Assembly (NCBI RefSeq): GCF_010728725.1
Contig: NZ_AP022606.1
Location: 3,906,001 to 3,970,000 of the forward strand
DNA from: Mycobacterium branderi
GTDB lineage: Bacteria; Actinomycetota; Actinomycetes; Mycobacteriales; Mycobacteriaceae
DNA: 64,000 nt
Direction: 5' to 3'
Made by a program: the position numbers and the translations under genes. Positions within the stretch are counted from its first letter, which is position 1; each line of letters opens with the position of its first letter. The notes below the pieces were generated by a model. It did not search any database and had not been told where the DNA came from. It saw only the letters and a program-made list of their open reading frames with translations. Positions 26,327 through 37,796 of the stretch are shown one piece after another.

Positions 26327-26900
26327 GGCGTACTCCTTTAGTTATGGGTTGGGGTTGGGCCGCCGAGGCAAGAGCAGCCAGGACGCTGGGCAGCTTGGCG
26401 ATGATTTCCTCGTCGCATACGGGAGGGGTGTCAGCAAACCGCGTCGCCGCGCAGGGCACCGACAGAGCGACGTCGTCGAGCACGGTCGCGCCGGCAACGC
26501 GGGCCGTCTTGCGGGCGTCGTCGTGAGCCCATGCCCCGCCATAGCGTCCGCCGGAGGTGCCGATGACGACGACAGGCTTCTCGCAGATGGCTCCCCCAGG
26601 GTGAGGGCGTGAGGTCCAGTCGATGGCATTCTTCGGCGCCGGAGGGACTGTTCCGTTGTATTCCGGGGTAACAATCAGCAGCGCGTCTGCCGACCGCACC
26701 GCCTCACGCAGCGCTTCCGCCGACGGCGGAATGGCGCCGGGCCGGTCGAGGTCTTCGTTGTAGTAGGGCACCGCGGCGAGATTTTCGTAGATTTCGACCT
26801 CGAGGCCCTCGGGCGCGAGCTTGACGGCTGCCTCGGCGAGCTGGCGGTTGAAAGAACCGGCTCGCAGGCTGCCCACCAAGGCCAGAATTCGGGTGGTCAT
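26295..26900 (-). CDS. NADPH-dependent FMN reductase (ChrR/quinone-reductase-like)
   Basis: A 201-residue flavodoxin-like reductase. The FMN phosphate loop is LALVGSLRAGSFNRQLAEAA at residues 6-25, followed by NEDLDRPGAIP, and the FMN-isoalloxazine contacts are in LLIVTPEYNGTVPPAPKNAI and VVVIGTSGGRYGG. Enzymes of this group reduce quinones, azo dyes or chromate by two electrons and limit redox cycling. It overlaps dps, and the cupin remnant follows. The first 272 bp upstream, up to the next gene, hold its promoter, but no clear motif is seen. Confidence 0.9.
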   Translation of the reverse strand: MTTRILALVGSLRAGSFNRQLAEAAVKLAPEGLEVEIYENLAAVPYYNEDLDRPGAIPPSAEALREAVRSADALLIVTPEYNGTVPPAPKNAIDWTSRPHPGGAICEKPVVVIGTSGGRYGGAWAHDDARKTARVAGATVLDDVALSVPCAATRFADTPPVCDEEIIAKLPSVLAALASAAQPQPITKGVRHDNVTVSQPS

Positions 26901-27172
26901 CGCGAGTCCTTCCGTCGTGAATCAACAAGAGCTTGCTGCGAACCGGCGCTCGATCGCATCCGCCGGTGGCTAGTCATCGTGGCCAACTTGCCCGCGTCGC
27001 AAAAGCAACAACCGATCCACGATTGGTGTTGTGCACTCACAGCTCCAGTGTCGGTTCCGCGATGGCTTGGGCGCTGGCGGCGACGGGACATCTTTCCCAC
27101 AACTAGCGACATCACGCGGCCGCATGTCTGCACCGGTGATGTGGGGTGCCAGTCACCGTTGGCCGGCGTCTT

Positions 27173-28030
27173 TTATTTCCGAACAGCATCCGGATCAACC
27201 GCTGAAGTTGATGGTGTGCGCATGCGGTGCATTACGTCGCCCACGAAACGTATGCGTCGTCGTCGTGGCAGGAGTGCCAGCGAGGTTACGAGAAACCTCG
27301 CACGAAACCCCGGAACGACGGTGGCGCGTTTGCCCAGTGCTGCGATGGCGGCCTCGGCGACAGCCTCCGGTGTGGTCGCCGATTCGTACTTCAGGCCCGC
27401 TCGAGCCGCAAACGCAGTGTGTACGGGACCAGGTACCACCGACAGCACATCGATTCCCCGTGGCGCCAACTCGTTGTGCAAGCCTTCCGCGAGGATGGCT
27501 GCATAGGCTTTGGTTGCGGCATAGGTGCTGACCCATGGAACGCCCTGTCGGCCAAGGATCGACCCGAACAGCATGATGCCACCGTGGTCTCTATCGGTCA
27601 GTCTGCGGGCGAAGGTGTGCGCGAGGCGGGTGACGGCGGTGACGTTGAGACAGACCATTTCCAGCTGGCTGGCCAGCGCCGCGTCGGCAAATGGCCCACT
27701 GGTGGCAAACCCTGCGGCAAGGGCGACCAGCCCGATATCCATCTGCTGTGTTTGCTGCTCGAGTTGGTCGACACCGGGTGGCTGCGTGAGATCGGCGGCG
27801 ACGACACGGGTCTGAACTCCGTATGTCGCAGCGAGGTCACGGGCGATCGCCAGGAGCTGTTCACGGCGCCGCGCCGCCAGGACGACATTAACGCCACGGG
27901 CGGCGATCTGGGTGGCCAGCGCTTTACCGATCCCATCGCTGGATCCGGTGACTAGCGCCCACGGTCCATAGTCCGCACGAAACCGTTGGTGGCGGCTCGT
28001 ATTCGCTTGCTTTCTTGTTGACGTTGTCAT
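27173..28030 (-). CDS. Short-chain dehydrogenase (SDR)
   Basis: A 285-residue classical SDR. The NAD(P)-binding motif WALVTGSSDGIGKALATQI is at about residues 24-42, followed by AARRREQL with basic residues favouring NADP(H). The active site is Ser in MLFGSILGRQGVPWVS and the YxxxK motif in STYAATKAYAAILAEGL, with PGPVHTAFA after it. The C-terminal 40 residues are basic, resembling membrane-associated steroid or ketoacyl SDRs. It is the last gene of a five-gene leftward cluster (22 bp after the GMC oxidase gene). The substrate is unknown. Confidence 0.9.
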   Translation of the reverse strand: MTTSTRKQANTSRHQRFRADYGPWALVTGSSDGIGKALATQIAARGVNVVLAARRREQLLAIARDLAATYGVQTRVVAADLTQPPGVDQLEQQTQQMDIGLVALAAGFATSGPFADAALASQLEMVCLNVTAVTRLAHTFARRLTDRDHGGIMLFGSILGRQGVPWVSTYAATKAYAAILAEGLHNELAPRGIDVLSVVPGPVHTAFAARAGLKYESATTPEAVAEAAIAALGKRATVVPGFRARFLVTSLALLPRRRRIRFVGDVMHRMRTPSTSAVDPDAVRK

Positions 28031-28052
28031 GCATCTACTTTCGTGAGGTCAT

Positions 28053-29609
28053 TCATGACCGGTACTCCGCTTTAATAATGTCGCTGGCGCGTTCACCGAT
28101 GACGACACACGGGGCCATGGTGTTGCCGGTGGTGATGCGCGGCATAATCGAGGCGTCAGCGATTCGAAGCCCTTCTACTCCATAGACTTTGAGATCGCCA
28201 TCGACGACCGACATGTCATCGCGTCCCATTTTCGCCGTGCAGGACTGGTGCCAGTAGCTGGTCGCCCCGGTGCGGATGAAGCGGTCGAGGTCGCTACCGG
28301 TGAGGTCACCCGGCATTACCTCACGTTTGGTGAAGCGCCGCAGCGGTGCTGAGTTTCCGATTTCGCGGCATAGCTCAACACAGGCGAGCGCAGCAGTGAG
28401 ATCGTCGTCGTGCGTCAACATGTTGTCCTCGATGGCCACTGGGTCGCACGGATTGGGACCGGTAAGCCGGACGCGACCCCGGCTCTTCGGCCGTAGCACC
28501 CCGGCGCAGGCTGTCCACCCGTGTTCGGGTATGCGGTAGATTGCGGCGTTTTCTGGGCTGGACAACGGGAACTCTGCGAAGCAGATTTGCAGGTCGGGTG
28601 CCTCGAGGCCTGGGTCACTCTTCCAGAACACGGTTGTCTCACCCCCGTTGTTGTGCGGTACAAGCGGGTCCCGGGTTTCCCATACACAGTGGATGCACGG
28701 ATGGTTTTGGTAGTTCTGTCCGACGCCGGGCAGATGCGACACCACCGGAATCCCAAACCTCTGCAGCTCGGCAGCATCGCCGATGCCCGACTGCATGAGC
28801 ACCTTTGGTGTATTGATGGCGCCCAGCGAAATGACCACTTCGCTTGCTGCGGTAACGCTGTGGATCGATCCGCCGTGGGAAAATTCCACCGCCGTGATCC
28901 GGTTTTTCTGGGTGGCCAACCGTGTCACTATCGCGCCAGTGAGAACAGTTAGGTTTGGCCGGTGCAAGTGCGGGTAGACATAGGAACGGAACATCGACGG
29001 CCGCGATCTATCGCGCAAAATCAGATCCAGGATCGATACACCGCCTTCGCCTTCCATCATGGCGCCGTTATTACTTTGGTAGCTGGGGATTCCTAGCGAT
29101 CGCGCACCCTCGATGATGGCCGTGGCGACCGGATTGGGGTCGGGTGCGGTCGTAACGAACACGGGTCCGCCGGCACCGCGGTAGTCGGCGTCGCACGCGC
29201 CCTGCCAGTCTTCAATCCGGCGGTAGATGTCGAGCACCGACTGATGGCCCCAGGACTCGTCACCCGCCTGGGCCGCAAAGTAATCCCAGTCGCTGTGATG
29301 TCCTCGCGCCCAAGCCATTACGTTGATGCTCGATCCCCCGCCCAGCACCTTGCCCATGGACAGCGGGATCGATCGGCCGTTGAGATGAGGATTTGGCTGT
29401 GAGACAAAGCCCCAGTCGCGCTCGCTGCCCAAGTTGAGCGGCCATTGGGAAGGATCCTGGACGGCAGGCACATCGTCGGTGCCGCCAGCCTCCAGCAATA
29501 GCACGGTCACGTCAGGGTTTTCGGCTAAGCGGCCCGCGAGAACCGATCCGGACGAGCCAGATCCGCACACCACGAAGTGGTACTGTGGCGCAACGCCAGT
29601 CGGCAGCAC
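28053..29609 (-). CDS. GMC-family FAD oxidoreductase (choline dehydrogenase-like)
   Basis: A 518-residue glucose-methanol-choline oxidoreductase. The FAD-binding motif is YHFVVCGSGSSGSVLAGRLA, with the Glu in LLLEAGGTDD; the GMC signature 1 is GKVLGGGSSINVMAWARG, and signature 2 is GAINTPKVLMQSGIG. The catalytic His lies in SYWHQSCTAKMG, and ITTGNTMAPCVVIGERAS holds the second conserved position as Asn. It oxidises an alcohol to an aldehyde. Within the cluster it could feed the SDRs or the cupin. Base composition is a little lower in GC than flanking genes. Confidence 0.93.
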   Translation of the reverse strand: MLPTGVAPQYHFVVCGSGSSGSVLAGRLAENPDVTVLLLEAGGTDDVPAVQDPSQWPLNLGSERDWGFVSQPNPHLNGRSIPLSMGKVLGGGSSINVMAWARGHHSDWDYFAAQAGDESWGHQSVLDIYRRIEDWQGACDADYRGAGGPVFVTTAPDPNPVATAIIEGARSLGIPSYQSNNGAMMEGEGGVSILDLILRDRSRPSMFRSYVYPHLHRPNLTVLTGAIVTRLATQKNRITAVEFSHGGSIHSVTAASEVVISLGAINTPKVLMQSGIGDAAELQRFGIPVVSHLPGVGQNYQNHPCIHCVWETRDPLVPHNNGGETTVFWKSDPGLEAPDLQICFAEFPLSSPENAAIYRIPEHGWTACAGVLRPKSRGRVRLTGPNPCDPVAIEDNMLTHDDDLTAALACVELCREIGNSAPLRRFTKREVMPGDLTGSDLDRFIRTGATSYWHQSCTAKMGRDDMSVVDGDLKVYGVEGLRIADASIMPRITTGNTMAPCVVIGERASDIIKAEYRS

Positions 29610-29654
29610 TCTAAGTTCTCCGATTAATGGAAGGTTTGACTTTCGCGCGGCTCG

Positions 29655-30137
29655 TCACGCTGTGAGTGTCGACGGTATGCCGACCGCTGCATTTTCTTCA
29701 GGTGTTGCCAGTCGGTATCCGTAACGGCCGGCAATCTCGGCGAAGCGGGCTAGATCTTGGGCAGTGGGTGGCGGGGAACCCGCAGGTCGGCCAACTTCGC
29801 GAAAGAAGCTGCCCATACGCGCCGTCGTGATAACCAGGTTGACGGCTGGTTCTTCGGAGATGTTGCGGAGGGCGTGCACAACGTCGCCCGGCACCCGGAT
29901 GTAATCGCCGGCTTGGGTGTCACGCCAATCCATGCTGCCGTCGTTCTGGACAAGTACTTCGTATCTGCCGGCGACGACATAAAAGTCTCCAAAATCCTCG
30001 TGACTGTGCAGCGGCACCATGGTCCCGGGAGGCATGACTACACGCATGACACAGAACTGCCTGTCGTCCTCCGGTGTCATGAACTCAACGATGGCTCCGA
30101 AAACATCCAACGCTTGGCTGTCCTTGGCTGGTGTCAT
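29655..30137 (-). CDS. Cupin-domain protein
   Basis: A 160-residue single-domain cupin. Motif 1 is PLHSHEDFGDFYVVAGRYEV with metal-ligand His/His/Asp-like residues, and motif 2 is GDYIRVPGDVVHALRN with the final His. The N-terminus (DVFGAIVEFMTPEDDRQFCV) is typical of small cupins that bind or isomerise hydroxylated compounds. It sits 45 bp upstream of the GMC oxidase gene. No specific activity can be assigned. Confidence 0.88.
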   Translation of the reverse strand: MTPAKDSQALDVFGAIVEFMTPEDDRQFCVMRVVMPPGTMVPLHSHEDFGDFYVVAGRYEVLVQNDGSMDWRDTQAGDYIRVPGDVVHALRNISEEPAVNLVITTARMGSFFREVGRPAGSPPPTAQDLARFAEIAGRYGYRLATPEENAAVGIPSTLTA

Positions 30138-30213
30138 GGTTGTCTTTCCCTTTCTTGGGCGCTCGGATGTGTCCGTGCTGCCGCGTCGTAGGCGGTGGAA
30201 TCGATTGGTGGGG

Positions 30214-30861
30214 CTATTCGGGCCAGCTGCTGTTCAGGATGATGTCGACGAAGTTATCCCGGATGAATGCGGGGTCGAAGTGCGCGAGCACGTCGGCGTT
30301 CATGGTGCCGTAGGTCGTTTGCGGACGGTGCCTCATGCCGTCGTTGAATGCCTGCAGGATACGGTTTTTGAAGTCCGGACGCGGATGGGCAGAGGTGACC
30401 GCGGCGAGAGCCTCGGGCGAAAGGTCTTCGCGGCCGGCGCCAACCACGTCGGTTTCGACACCCGCGGTGACCAAGGCGATTTCGGGATCGAGAAACTCCG
30501 GTATTCCCGGCGTGGTGTGCAGTGCGATGCCCAACCACACTTTGGCGGCGTCGGCCTCGTCGACGCCGCGCTGCAGCAAGAATTCGCGTGCCGCGTTGGC
30601 GCCGTCGACCTCGAAGCGCAGGGCGGACGTTCGGTACCGCGGCGTCAGCCCCAGGTCGTGAAACATGGCTGCGACGTATAGCAACTCGAGATCTGGCTGC
30701 AATCCGCGACGGCGGCCGTGCAGCGCGCCGAACAGAAAGACTCGGCGAGAATGGTTGAACAGCAAGTCGTCTTCGGCATCACGAATGAGGTCCGTGGTCT
30801 CGCGTACCAGTGGCGAATCGGGAATGACGATGCCGGCTATCCTCGGCAGCTCGGTGTTCAT
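30214..30861 (-). CDS. HD-domain hydrolase (cyanamide hydratase-like)
   Basis: A 215-residue HD-superfamily metalloprotein. The ligands are His in LLFNHSRRVFLFGALH, His-Asp in VAAMFHDLGLTPRYRTS, and His in IALHTTPGIPEF. The order and spacing match the DUF/HD group that includes fungal cyanamide hydratase and related hydrolases, not nucleotidyl-cyclic phosphodiesterases. The Arg/Phe-rich RFEVDGANAAREFLL segment is conserved in this group. It overlaps the upstream SDR gene in an ATGA junction. The substrate is unknown; a small nitrile or amide is possible. Confidence 0.85.
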   Translation of the reverse strand: MNTELPRIAGIVIPDSPLVRETTDLIRDAEDDLLFNHSRRVFLFGALHGRRRGLQPDLELLYVAAMFHDLGLTPRYRTSALRFEVDGANAAREFLLQRGVDEADAAKVWLGIALHTTPGIPEFLDPEIALVTAGVETDVVGAGREDLSPEALAAVTSAHPRPDFKNRILQAFNDGMRHRPQTTYGTMNADVLAHFDPAFIRDNFVDIILNSSWPE

Positions 30862-31568
30862 GCGGCGATGCTCCCGCCTCCGTCGACGCGCAGGATTTGA
30901 CCGGTGATGTATCCGGCGTCGTCATCGAGGAGAAAACAAATCGCGTGGGCGATTTCTCGTGGCGTGCCGACCCGGTGCAGCGGAATGCGTTGCAGGAAGC
31001 TGGCTTCGCGCTCGGAGCCCACCGGGCTGCGTTGCCGGTACATCTCGGTTTCGGTGGGCCCGGGCGCCACTGCGTTCACCGTGACGCCACTGGAGGCGAG
31101 CTCGCCGGCCCAGATCCGCGTGCACGGCTCGAGCGCTGCCTTGGCAGCGGCGTATGGGGTGCGCTCCGGTGTGCCGAGCGTGGTCAAGCTCGTCACGTTG
31201 ACGACGCGGCCCCATCCTGCGGCGATCATGCCCGGCAGCGCCGCCTGCACAACCTGAATCGCGGTGCGCACATTGAGGTCGTAGGTGTCGAACAGGCGGT
31301 CGAGGTCGATCGACCCGATTCGTCCGAAGTTGGCGAAACCGACGTTGTTCACCACCGCGTCGACGGCGGTCTCTGCGATGATTTTGTCGAGCGCCGCCGC
31401 TGTGGCGGCCCGGTCGGTCACGTCGACCTCGTATAACTGCCCGGGAAAATCAGTGGGCGTGGTGCGGGCCAGGCCGATCGGTTCGTGGCCGCCGTCGGCC
31501 AGCCGGTCGGCCACCGCGCGGCCGATGCCTTTCGATGCTCCGGTGATCAAAACCCGTCGCGACGGCAT
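30858..31568 (-). CDS. Short-chain dehydrogenase (SDR), FabG-like
   Basis: A 236-residue classical SDR. The cofactor motif is RRVLITGASKGIGRAVADRL at residues 4-23; NNVGFANFGRI and VVNVTSLTTLGTPERTPYAA carry the catalytic Ser and Tyr, and KAALEPCTRIWA the Lys. VAPGPTETEMYRQ and GYITGQILRVDGGGSI are the usual C-terminal motifs. The ATG at 31568, with SD GAGGAG, was chosen over a longer frame. It is the first gene of the five-gene cluster and is divergent from the GlxA-type regulator, with 77 bp between starts. Confidence 0.92.
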   Translation of the reverse strand: MPSRRVLITGASKGIGRAVADRLADGGHEPIGLARTTPTDFPGQLYEVDVTDRAATAAALDKIIAETAVDAVVNNVGFANFGRIGSIDLDRLFDTYDLNVRTAIQVVQAALPGMIAAGWGRVVNVTSLTTLGTPERTPYAAAKAALEPCTRIWAGELASSGVTVNAVAPGPTETEMYRQRSPVGSEREASFLQRIPLHRVGTPREIAHAICFLLDDDAGYITGQILRVDGGGSIAA

Positions 31569-31645
31569 GGAGGACTCCTCGAAATCGTGGTGGCGGTCGG
31601 CCTGGAGCCAGTCTGGCGTCGCCAAGCACAGATCGGCCACGACCG

Positions 31646-32659
31646 ATGAGTCGTGAATCCCACAAAAAGCGACACAATGGGTTGGTGGCAGAAGTCGGGG
31701 ATGGTTCGCGGGTCGTGGTGATCGTCGTCTTCGACGACGTCACCCTGCTGGATGTCGCCGGAGCGGCTGAAGTCTTCGCAGAAGCCAACCGTTTCGGCGG
31801 TGACTACCGCATCAAAATCGCATCGGTGGACGGCCGTGACGTGACGACCTCGATCGGGACCCGGTTGGGCGTCACCGACAGCATTTCGTCGATCGAATCC
31901 GCCGACACCGTAATGGTTGCCGGCAGTGACGATCTGGTCAGGCGGCCGCTCGATCCCGGGCTCGTCGAAGCCGTCAGATCGGTGGCGGACCGGACCCGGC
32001 GGCTGGCATCCATTTGCACCGGATCGTTCATTCTCGCGCAGGCCGGCCTGCTCAACGGCAGACGCGCCACCACGCATTGGCGCGACGCCGGGTTGCTGGC
32101 CCGCGCCTTCCCCGATATCGCCGTCGAACCGGACGCGATTTACGTGCGTGACGGCGATGTCTTCACCTCGGCCGGAATCTCCTCAGGCATCGACCTCGCA
32201 TTGGCATTGGTCGAAATGGACTACGGCACAGAGTTGGTCCGCGATGTAGCGCGGTGGTTGGTCGTGTATCTCAAACGCGCGGGCGGGCAATCGCAATTCT
32301 CGGCGCTGGTCGAGGCGCATCCGCCGGCCCAGTCGCCGCTTCGTGCGGTTACCGACGCGATCGCCGCTGATCCGGCAGCCGACCACGACGTGAAAACGCT
32401 TGCCGCACGGGCGTCTTTGAGCACGCGCCAGCTGACCCGACTGTTTCAGTCCGAGCTGGGCACTACTCCGGCCCGCCATGTCGAGATGGTGCGCATCGAC
32501 GCCGCACGCGCCGCTTTGGACGCCGGTCGCAGTGTCAGCGAGACCGCCCGCATGGCGGGTTTCGGCAGCACTGAAACGCTTCGGCGGGTATTCGTCAGTC
32601 GCCTCGGCGTGTCACCGAAGGCTTACCGCGACAGGTTCCGCACGGCGGCGCGAGAGTGA
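31646..32659 (+). CDS. GlxA-type AraC regulator with DJ-1/PfpI domain
   Basis: A 337-residue regulator. The N-terminal DJ-1/PfpI-like domain (about residues 20-185) includes VVIVVFDDVTLLDVAGAAEV and the nucleophile-elbow-like RLASICTGSFILAQAGLLNG with Cys. The C-terminal AraC domain (about 230-330) has TLAARASLSTRQLTRLFQSE and ETARMAGFGSTETLRRVFVS. It faces the five-gene oxidative cluster across 77 bp, and GlxA-type proteins usually control a neighbouring catabolic operon, so it is the likely activator or repressor here. Confidence 0.9.
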   Translation: MSRESHKKRHNGLVAEVGDGSRVVVIVVFDDVTLLDVAGAAEVFAEANRFGGDYRIKIASVDGRDVTTSIGTRLGVTDSISSIESADTVMVAGSDDLVRRPLDPGLVEAVRSVADRTRRLASICTGSFILAQAGLLNGRRATTHWRDAGLLARAFPDIAVEPDAIYVRDGDVFTSAGISSGIDLALALVEMDYGTELVRDVARWLVVYLKRAGGQSQFSALVEAHPPAQSPLRAVTDAIAADPAADHDVKTLAARASLSTRQLTRLFQSELGTTPARHVEMVRIDAARAALDAGRSVSETARMAGFGSTETLRRVFVSRLGVSPKAYRDRFRTAARE

Positions 32660-32676
32660 CGGCGGGCCTTCTGAAT

Positions 32677-33390
32677 TCAGGTCATCCGGGGCAACTGCGC
32701 GCGGATCAGCGGCGCGATCTTGTCCGCCATGTACTGATGCCCGGCGTCGGTGGGGTGGACGCCGTCGGGGCCGATCAGGTCGGGCTTGCCGACGAACCAA
32801 TGCTCTGCGATCGGATCGACCCAGGTGGCACCCATGGCTCGGGCTTGGTCCCCGACGATGTCGCGAACCTGCAACACGGCTTCGGGCGGATCAGCGGTCG
32901 GCCACGGCGGACCGATCACCAGAAGTCTTGCCGCCGGGGCCGTGCGGTGCGCCAGATCCAGTGTGTCATGGGCCATTTGGCCGAGAAGCTCGGGTTCGAC
33001 GCCCTGGTCGTTGCGCGAGCCGAAAAACACCACCAGCGCGTCGTTGGGCCGCACCGTCCTGGCGGTCAGGTCCTCGAAAACGCTGCCGTGGTCGCCGCGC
33101 ACCGCATATCCGGCTCTGCCTTCGGACGCCACATCGGGTGCGATCTGCACTCCCTGCCGGGCGAGACTGACCCACGCGCGCGCGGTCCACGCCTTCGATC
33201 CCAGGCCGCCCTCGTCGGTGCCGGTGGTGTACGAGTCCCCGATGACGGCGACGTGGTTGACCGCGGAACCTAGAGTGAGTGTTCGGTAGGGCGGCGCCGG
33301 CGCCCGGTATTCGCTGACCATCCCGATCATGCCGATCGCAAAGGCCAGTGAGACGACAAACGCGGCCAGGCGACCCACCCTTACCTCCAC
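32677..33390 (-). CDS. SGNH/GDSL-family hydrolase, secreted or membrane-anchored
   Basis: A 237-residue protein. An N-terminal signal anchor (residues 7-26, LAAFVVSLAFAIGMIGMVSE) places it outside the membrane. The SGNH blocks are NHVAVIGDSYTTG (nucleophile Ser), a Gly in SEGRAGYAV, Asn in VVFFGSRNDQGVEP and the catalytic Asp/His in IGPDGVHPTDAGHQY. Such enzymes are esterases or acetylases on glycans or lipids. The next gene upstream encodes an acyltransferase-3 protein, and these two domains are often fused in one polypeptide, so they probably act on the same substrate. Confidence 0.88.
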   Translation of the reverse strand: MEVRVGRLAAFVVSLAFAIGMIGMVSEYRAPAPPYRTLTLGSAVNHVAVIGDSYTTGTDEGGLGSKAWTARAWVSLARQGVQIAPDVASEGRAGYAVRGDHGSVFEDLTARTVRPNDALVVFFGSRNDQGVEPELLGQMAHDTLDLAHRTAPAARLLVIGPPWPTADPPEAVLQVRDIVGDQARAMGATWVDPIAEHWFVGKPDLIGPDGVHPTDAGHQYMADKIAPLIRAQLPRMT

Positions 33391-33465
33391 TGTTCAATAC
33401 ATCGTCGAGCGTGCGCCGTGTTAGCGGCATCGTATGAGGAAAAACTCGGAATTCGACGCGATCAG

Positions 33466-34707
33466 CTAGCCAGCGCGCATGGCAATCGCCTTGCTGCGCT
33501 CTTCGCGGGCGCCGTCGATCGGTTGGAGTTTGGCCTTCACCGGGCCGGCGCTCAGGTCGACTTGCGGCTCCGTTCCAGGGGCTCCGACGTCGACCATCCG
33601 GCGCATCCACCGGCGTGCGGGCTCTTCCACGAAGTGGAACAGCACGACCGCAATGACCGTGGCGATCGCGAGCAGGCCGACCACCATCAGCTTGCCCCCG
33701 GCACCATGCAGCGTGAGCTCAAACTGGCGCGCAGCCCAAATCCAGGCGGTGTGCACCAATTCGTGAACCATGTACAGGCAAAACGAGATCTCGCCGCCGA
33801 ACACCATGGCCCGCACGGACAGCATCCGCGGCAGGCTGCCGGTTCCCATCGCGAGCGTCATCACCAACGGCACGAACAGCACGTCGACAATGCCGCCGCT
33901 GTCGATGACTCCCGGTATCGGAAAGGCATCGAGCAGGTACAACAAGCCCACGATGGCCGCGGTGAGCAGCAGGGAAACGTACCCGGCCCCGCGCCGCGCA
34001 CGGTCAGTAAGGCGCAGCCGCATCACGGCCGCTGCAACCAGTGCTCCCGCCGTGAACTGCATGACGATGCGCGGCAACCAGCTCCACGGCGTGTAGAACT
34101 GGCCGCTGGCCAACAACAGAAAGACCGGCGGCAGCGAGGCGCCGAACGCCAGGAAGACCAGGCTGCGGGCTCGCGTCGCGTGCGCCATCCGGAAGATCAC
34201 CAGCACCAGCGCACCGAACAGCAGATACGCCAACCATTCGGCGCTGATCGACCAGGCCGGGCCATCCCAGCTCGATCCGTCGAAGTACGGCTGGAACCAC
34301 AGCTGAACGAGCAGGACCTGGCGGACGTAGCTGATGGCGGTCAGTCGGCTCACGTCCTCCGACGGCACATGTCCGACGTGCAGCGTGAAGATCCACCACG
34401 CGGCGGCCAAGTGCAGGGTGACCAAATAGACCGGCCAGACGCGTGCCAGCCGCAGCCACAGGAAGTGCAGTGTGGCGCGGGTGGACCATGACCAGCCCAT
34501 CCGGTCCAGATAGTTCCAGGTCAGCACGAAACCGCTGAGGATGAAGAACAGGTCGACGCCCTGCGCGCCGCAGTTGAGTACCGGTGCGAGCGCGTCGCTG
34601 AAGTCGGGTGCCGACTCCCGCAGCAGCGGGCGGAAGTGGAACAGCACTACCCACACGGCGGCGATGATGCGAAGACCGGTAAGGGCCTTGATATCTCCGC
34701 TGCGCAC
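33466..34707 (-). CDS. Acyltransferase-3 (OafA-like) integral membrane protein
   Basis: A 413-residue acyltransferase family 3 protein with about ten membrane segments. The N-terminal LTGLRIIAAVWVVLFHFRPL carries the family's conserved Arg and the His of its active-site motif, and GAQGVDLFFILSGFVLTWNY follows. These proteins acetylate or acylate sugars and lipids from a cytoplasmic donor. The C-terminal tail (about 60 residues) is soluble and lacks an SGNH domain; a separate SGNH hydrolase gene lies 75 bp downstream. The acceptor is unknown, a cell-envelope glycan or glycolipid being likely. Confidence 0.92.
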   Translation of the reverse strand: MRSGDIKALTGLRIIAAVWVVLFHFRPLLRESAPDFSDALAPVLNCGAQGVDLFFILSGFVLTWNYLDRMGWSWSTRATLHFLWLRLARVWPVYLVTLHLAAAWWIFTLHVGHVPSEDVSRLTAISYVRQVLLVQLWFQPYFDGSSWDGPAWSISAEWLAYLLFGALVLVIFRMAHATRARSLVFLAFGASLPPVFLLLASGQFYTPWSWLPRIVMQFTAGALVAAAVMRLRLTDRARRGAGYVSLLLTAAIVGLLYLLDAFPIPGVIDSGGIVDVLFVPLVMTLAMGTGSLPRMLSVRAMVFGGEISFCLYMVHELVHTAWIWAARQFELTLHGAGGKLMVVGLLAIATVIAVVLFHFVEEPARRWMRRMVDVGAPGTEPQVDLSAGPVKAKLQPIDGAREERSKAIAMRAG

Positions 34708-34871
34708 AACACTCTTTCCGGGACGTCACTGCTGGTTTCGTTCGCGCCACTACGTCGGCGGGCCGGGCAGGGCCGCCTCTCACGCGGCAGCGTCTCGGAG
34801 AGTACCAGCGGCGATCGCGAGCGCGGCGCAGGCGCACGCGTCGGAACGCCGGGACACAGCCCCGCAAAGTA

Positions 34872-34906
34872 TTGACTCATTCCAGAAAAGGGGCAAGATT
34901 CCTACT
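34872..34906 (+). promoter_or_regulatory. furA promoter (leaderless)
   Basis: TTGACT at 34872-34877 is followed after 17 bp by AAGATT at 34895-34900, and the GTG start of furA is at 34907. The spacing puts the transcription start at the GTG, consistent with the leaderless furA mRNA known in mycobacteria. The AT-rich core around 34872-34905 is where FurA is expected to bind. Confidence 0.65.
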
Positions 34907-37542
<2,636 letters not shown>

Positions 37543-37558
37543 TCGGCGTCTAAACCAG

Positions 37559-37595
37559 CGGCACCCCGTGAGCTAAGCAGGCTCGCGGGGTGCCG
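37559..37595 (+). terminator. katG terminator hairpin
   Basis: CGGCACCCCGTGAGC (37559-37573) pairs with GCTCGCGGGGTGCCG (37581-37595) over a 7-nt loop. This gives 15 pairs with a single G-U. It starts 16 bp after the katG stop and lacks a U-run, as is common in mycobacteria. Confidence 0.85.
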
Positions 37596-37732
37596 TGCCG
37601 TTCACGAACCAGACGTCCTCCTCGACAAGGTTGCGGCTGCGCCAGCGTTTCGGTGTGCTACCCGAAAGTTCTTTCTTAGCAAAGTATTAAGCGTTGCACC
37701 CGGTGACCTTAGAGTAGCCCATTAGCGTCGCG

Positions 37733-37778
37733 ATCAGGTTGAGGTCAATTCCTTGGCCGTGTATTTCAGCAACCTGAT
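37733..37778. promoter_or_regulatory. Inverted repeat upstream of the STAS gene
   Basis: ATCAGGTTG (37733-37741) and CAACCTGAT (37770-37778) are perfect 9-bp inverted copies, 28 bp apart, ending 18 bp before ATG 37797. They could be a two-part operator or a 5' UTR hairpin. The surrounding 37600-37796 stretch is AT-richer than average and otherwise empty. Confidence 0.4.
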
Positions 37779-37796
37779 TGAGAAGTGAGGCCGCTC

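Noticed and set aside
26901..27172. Short minus-strand frame between the FMN reductase and SDR genes
   Set aside because: No SD, no motif and atypical composition; treated as intergenic.
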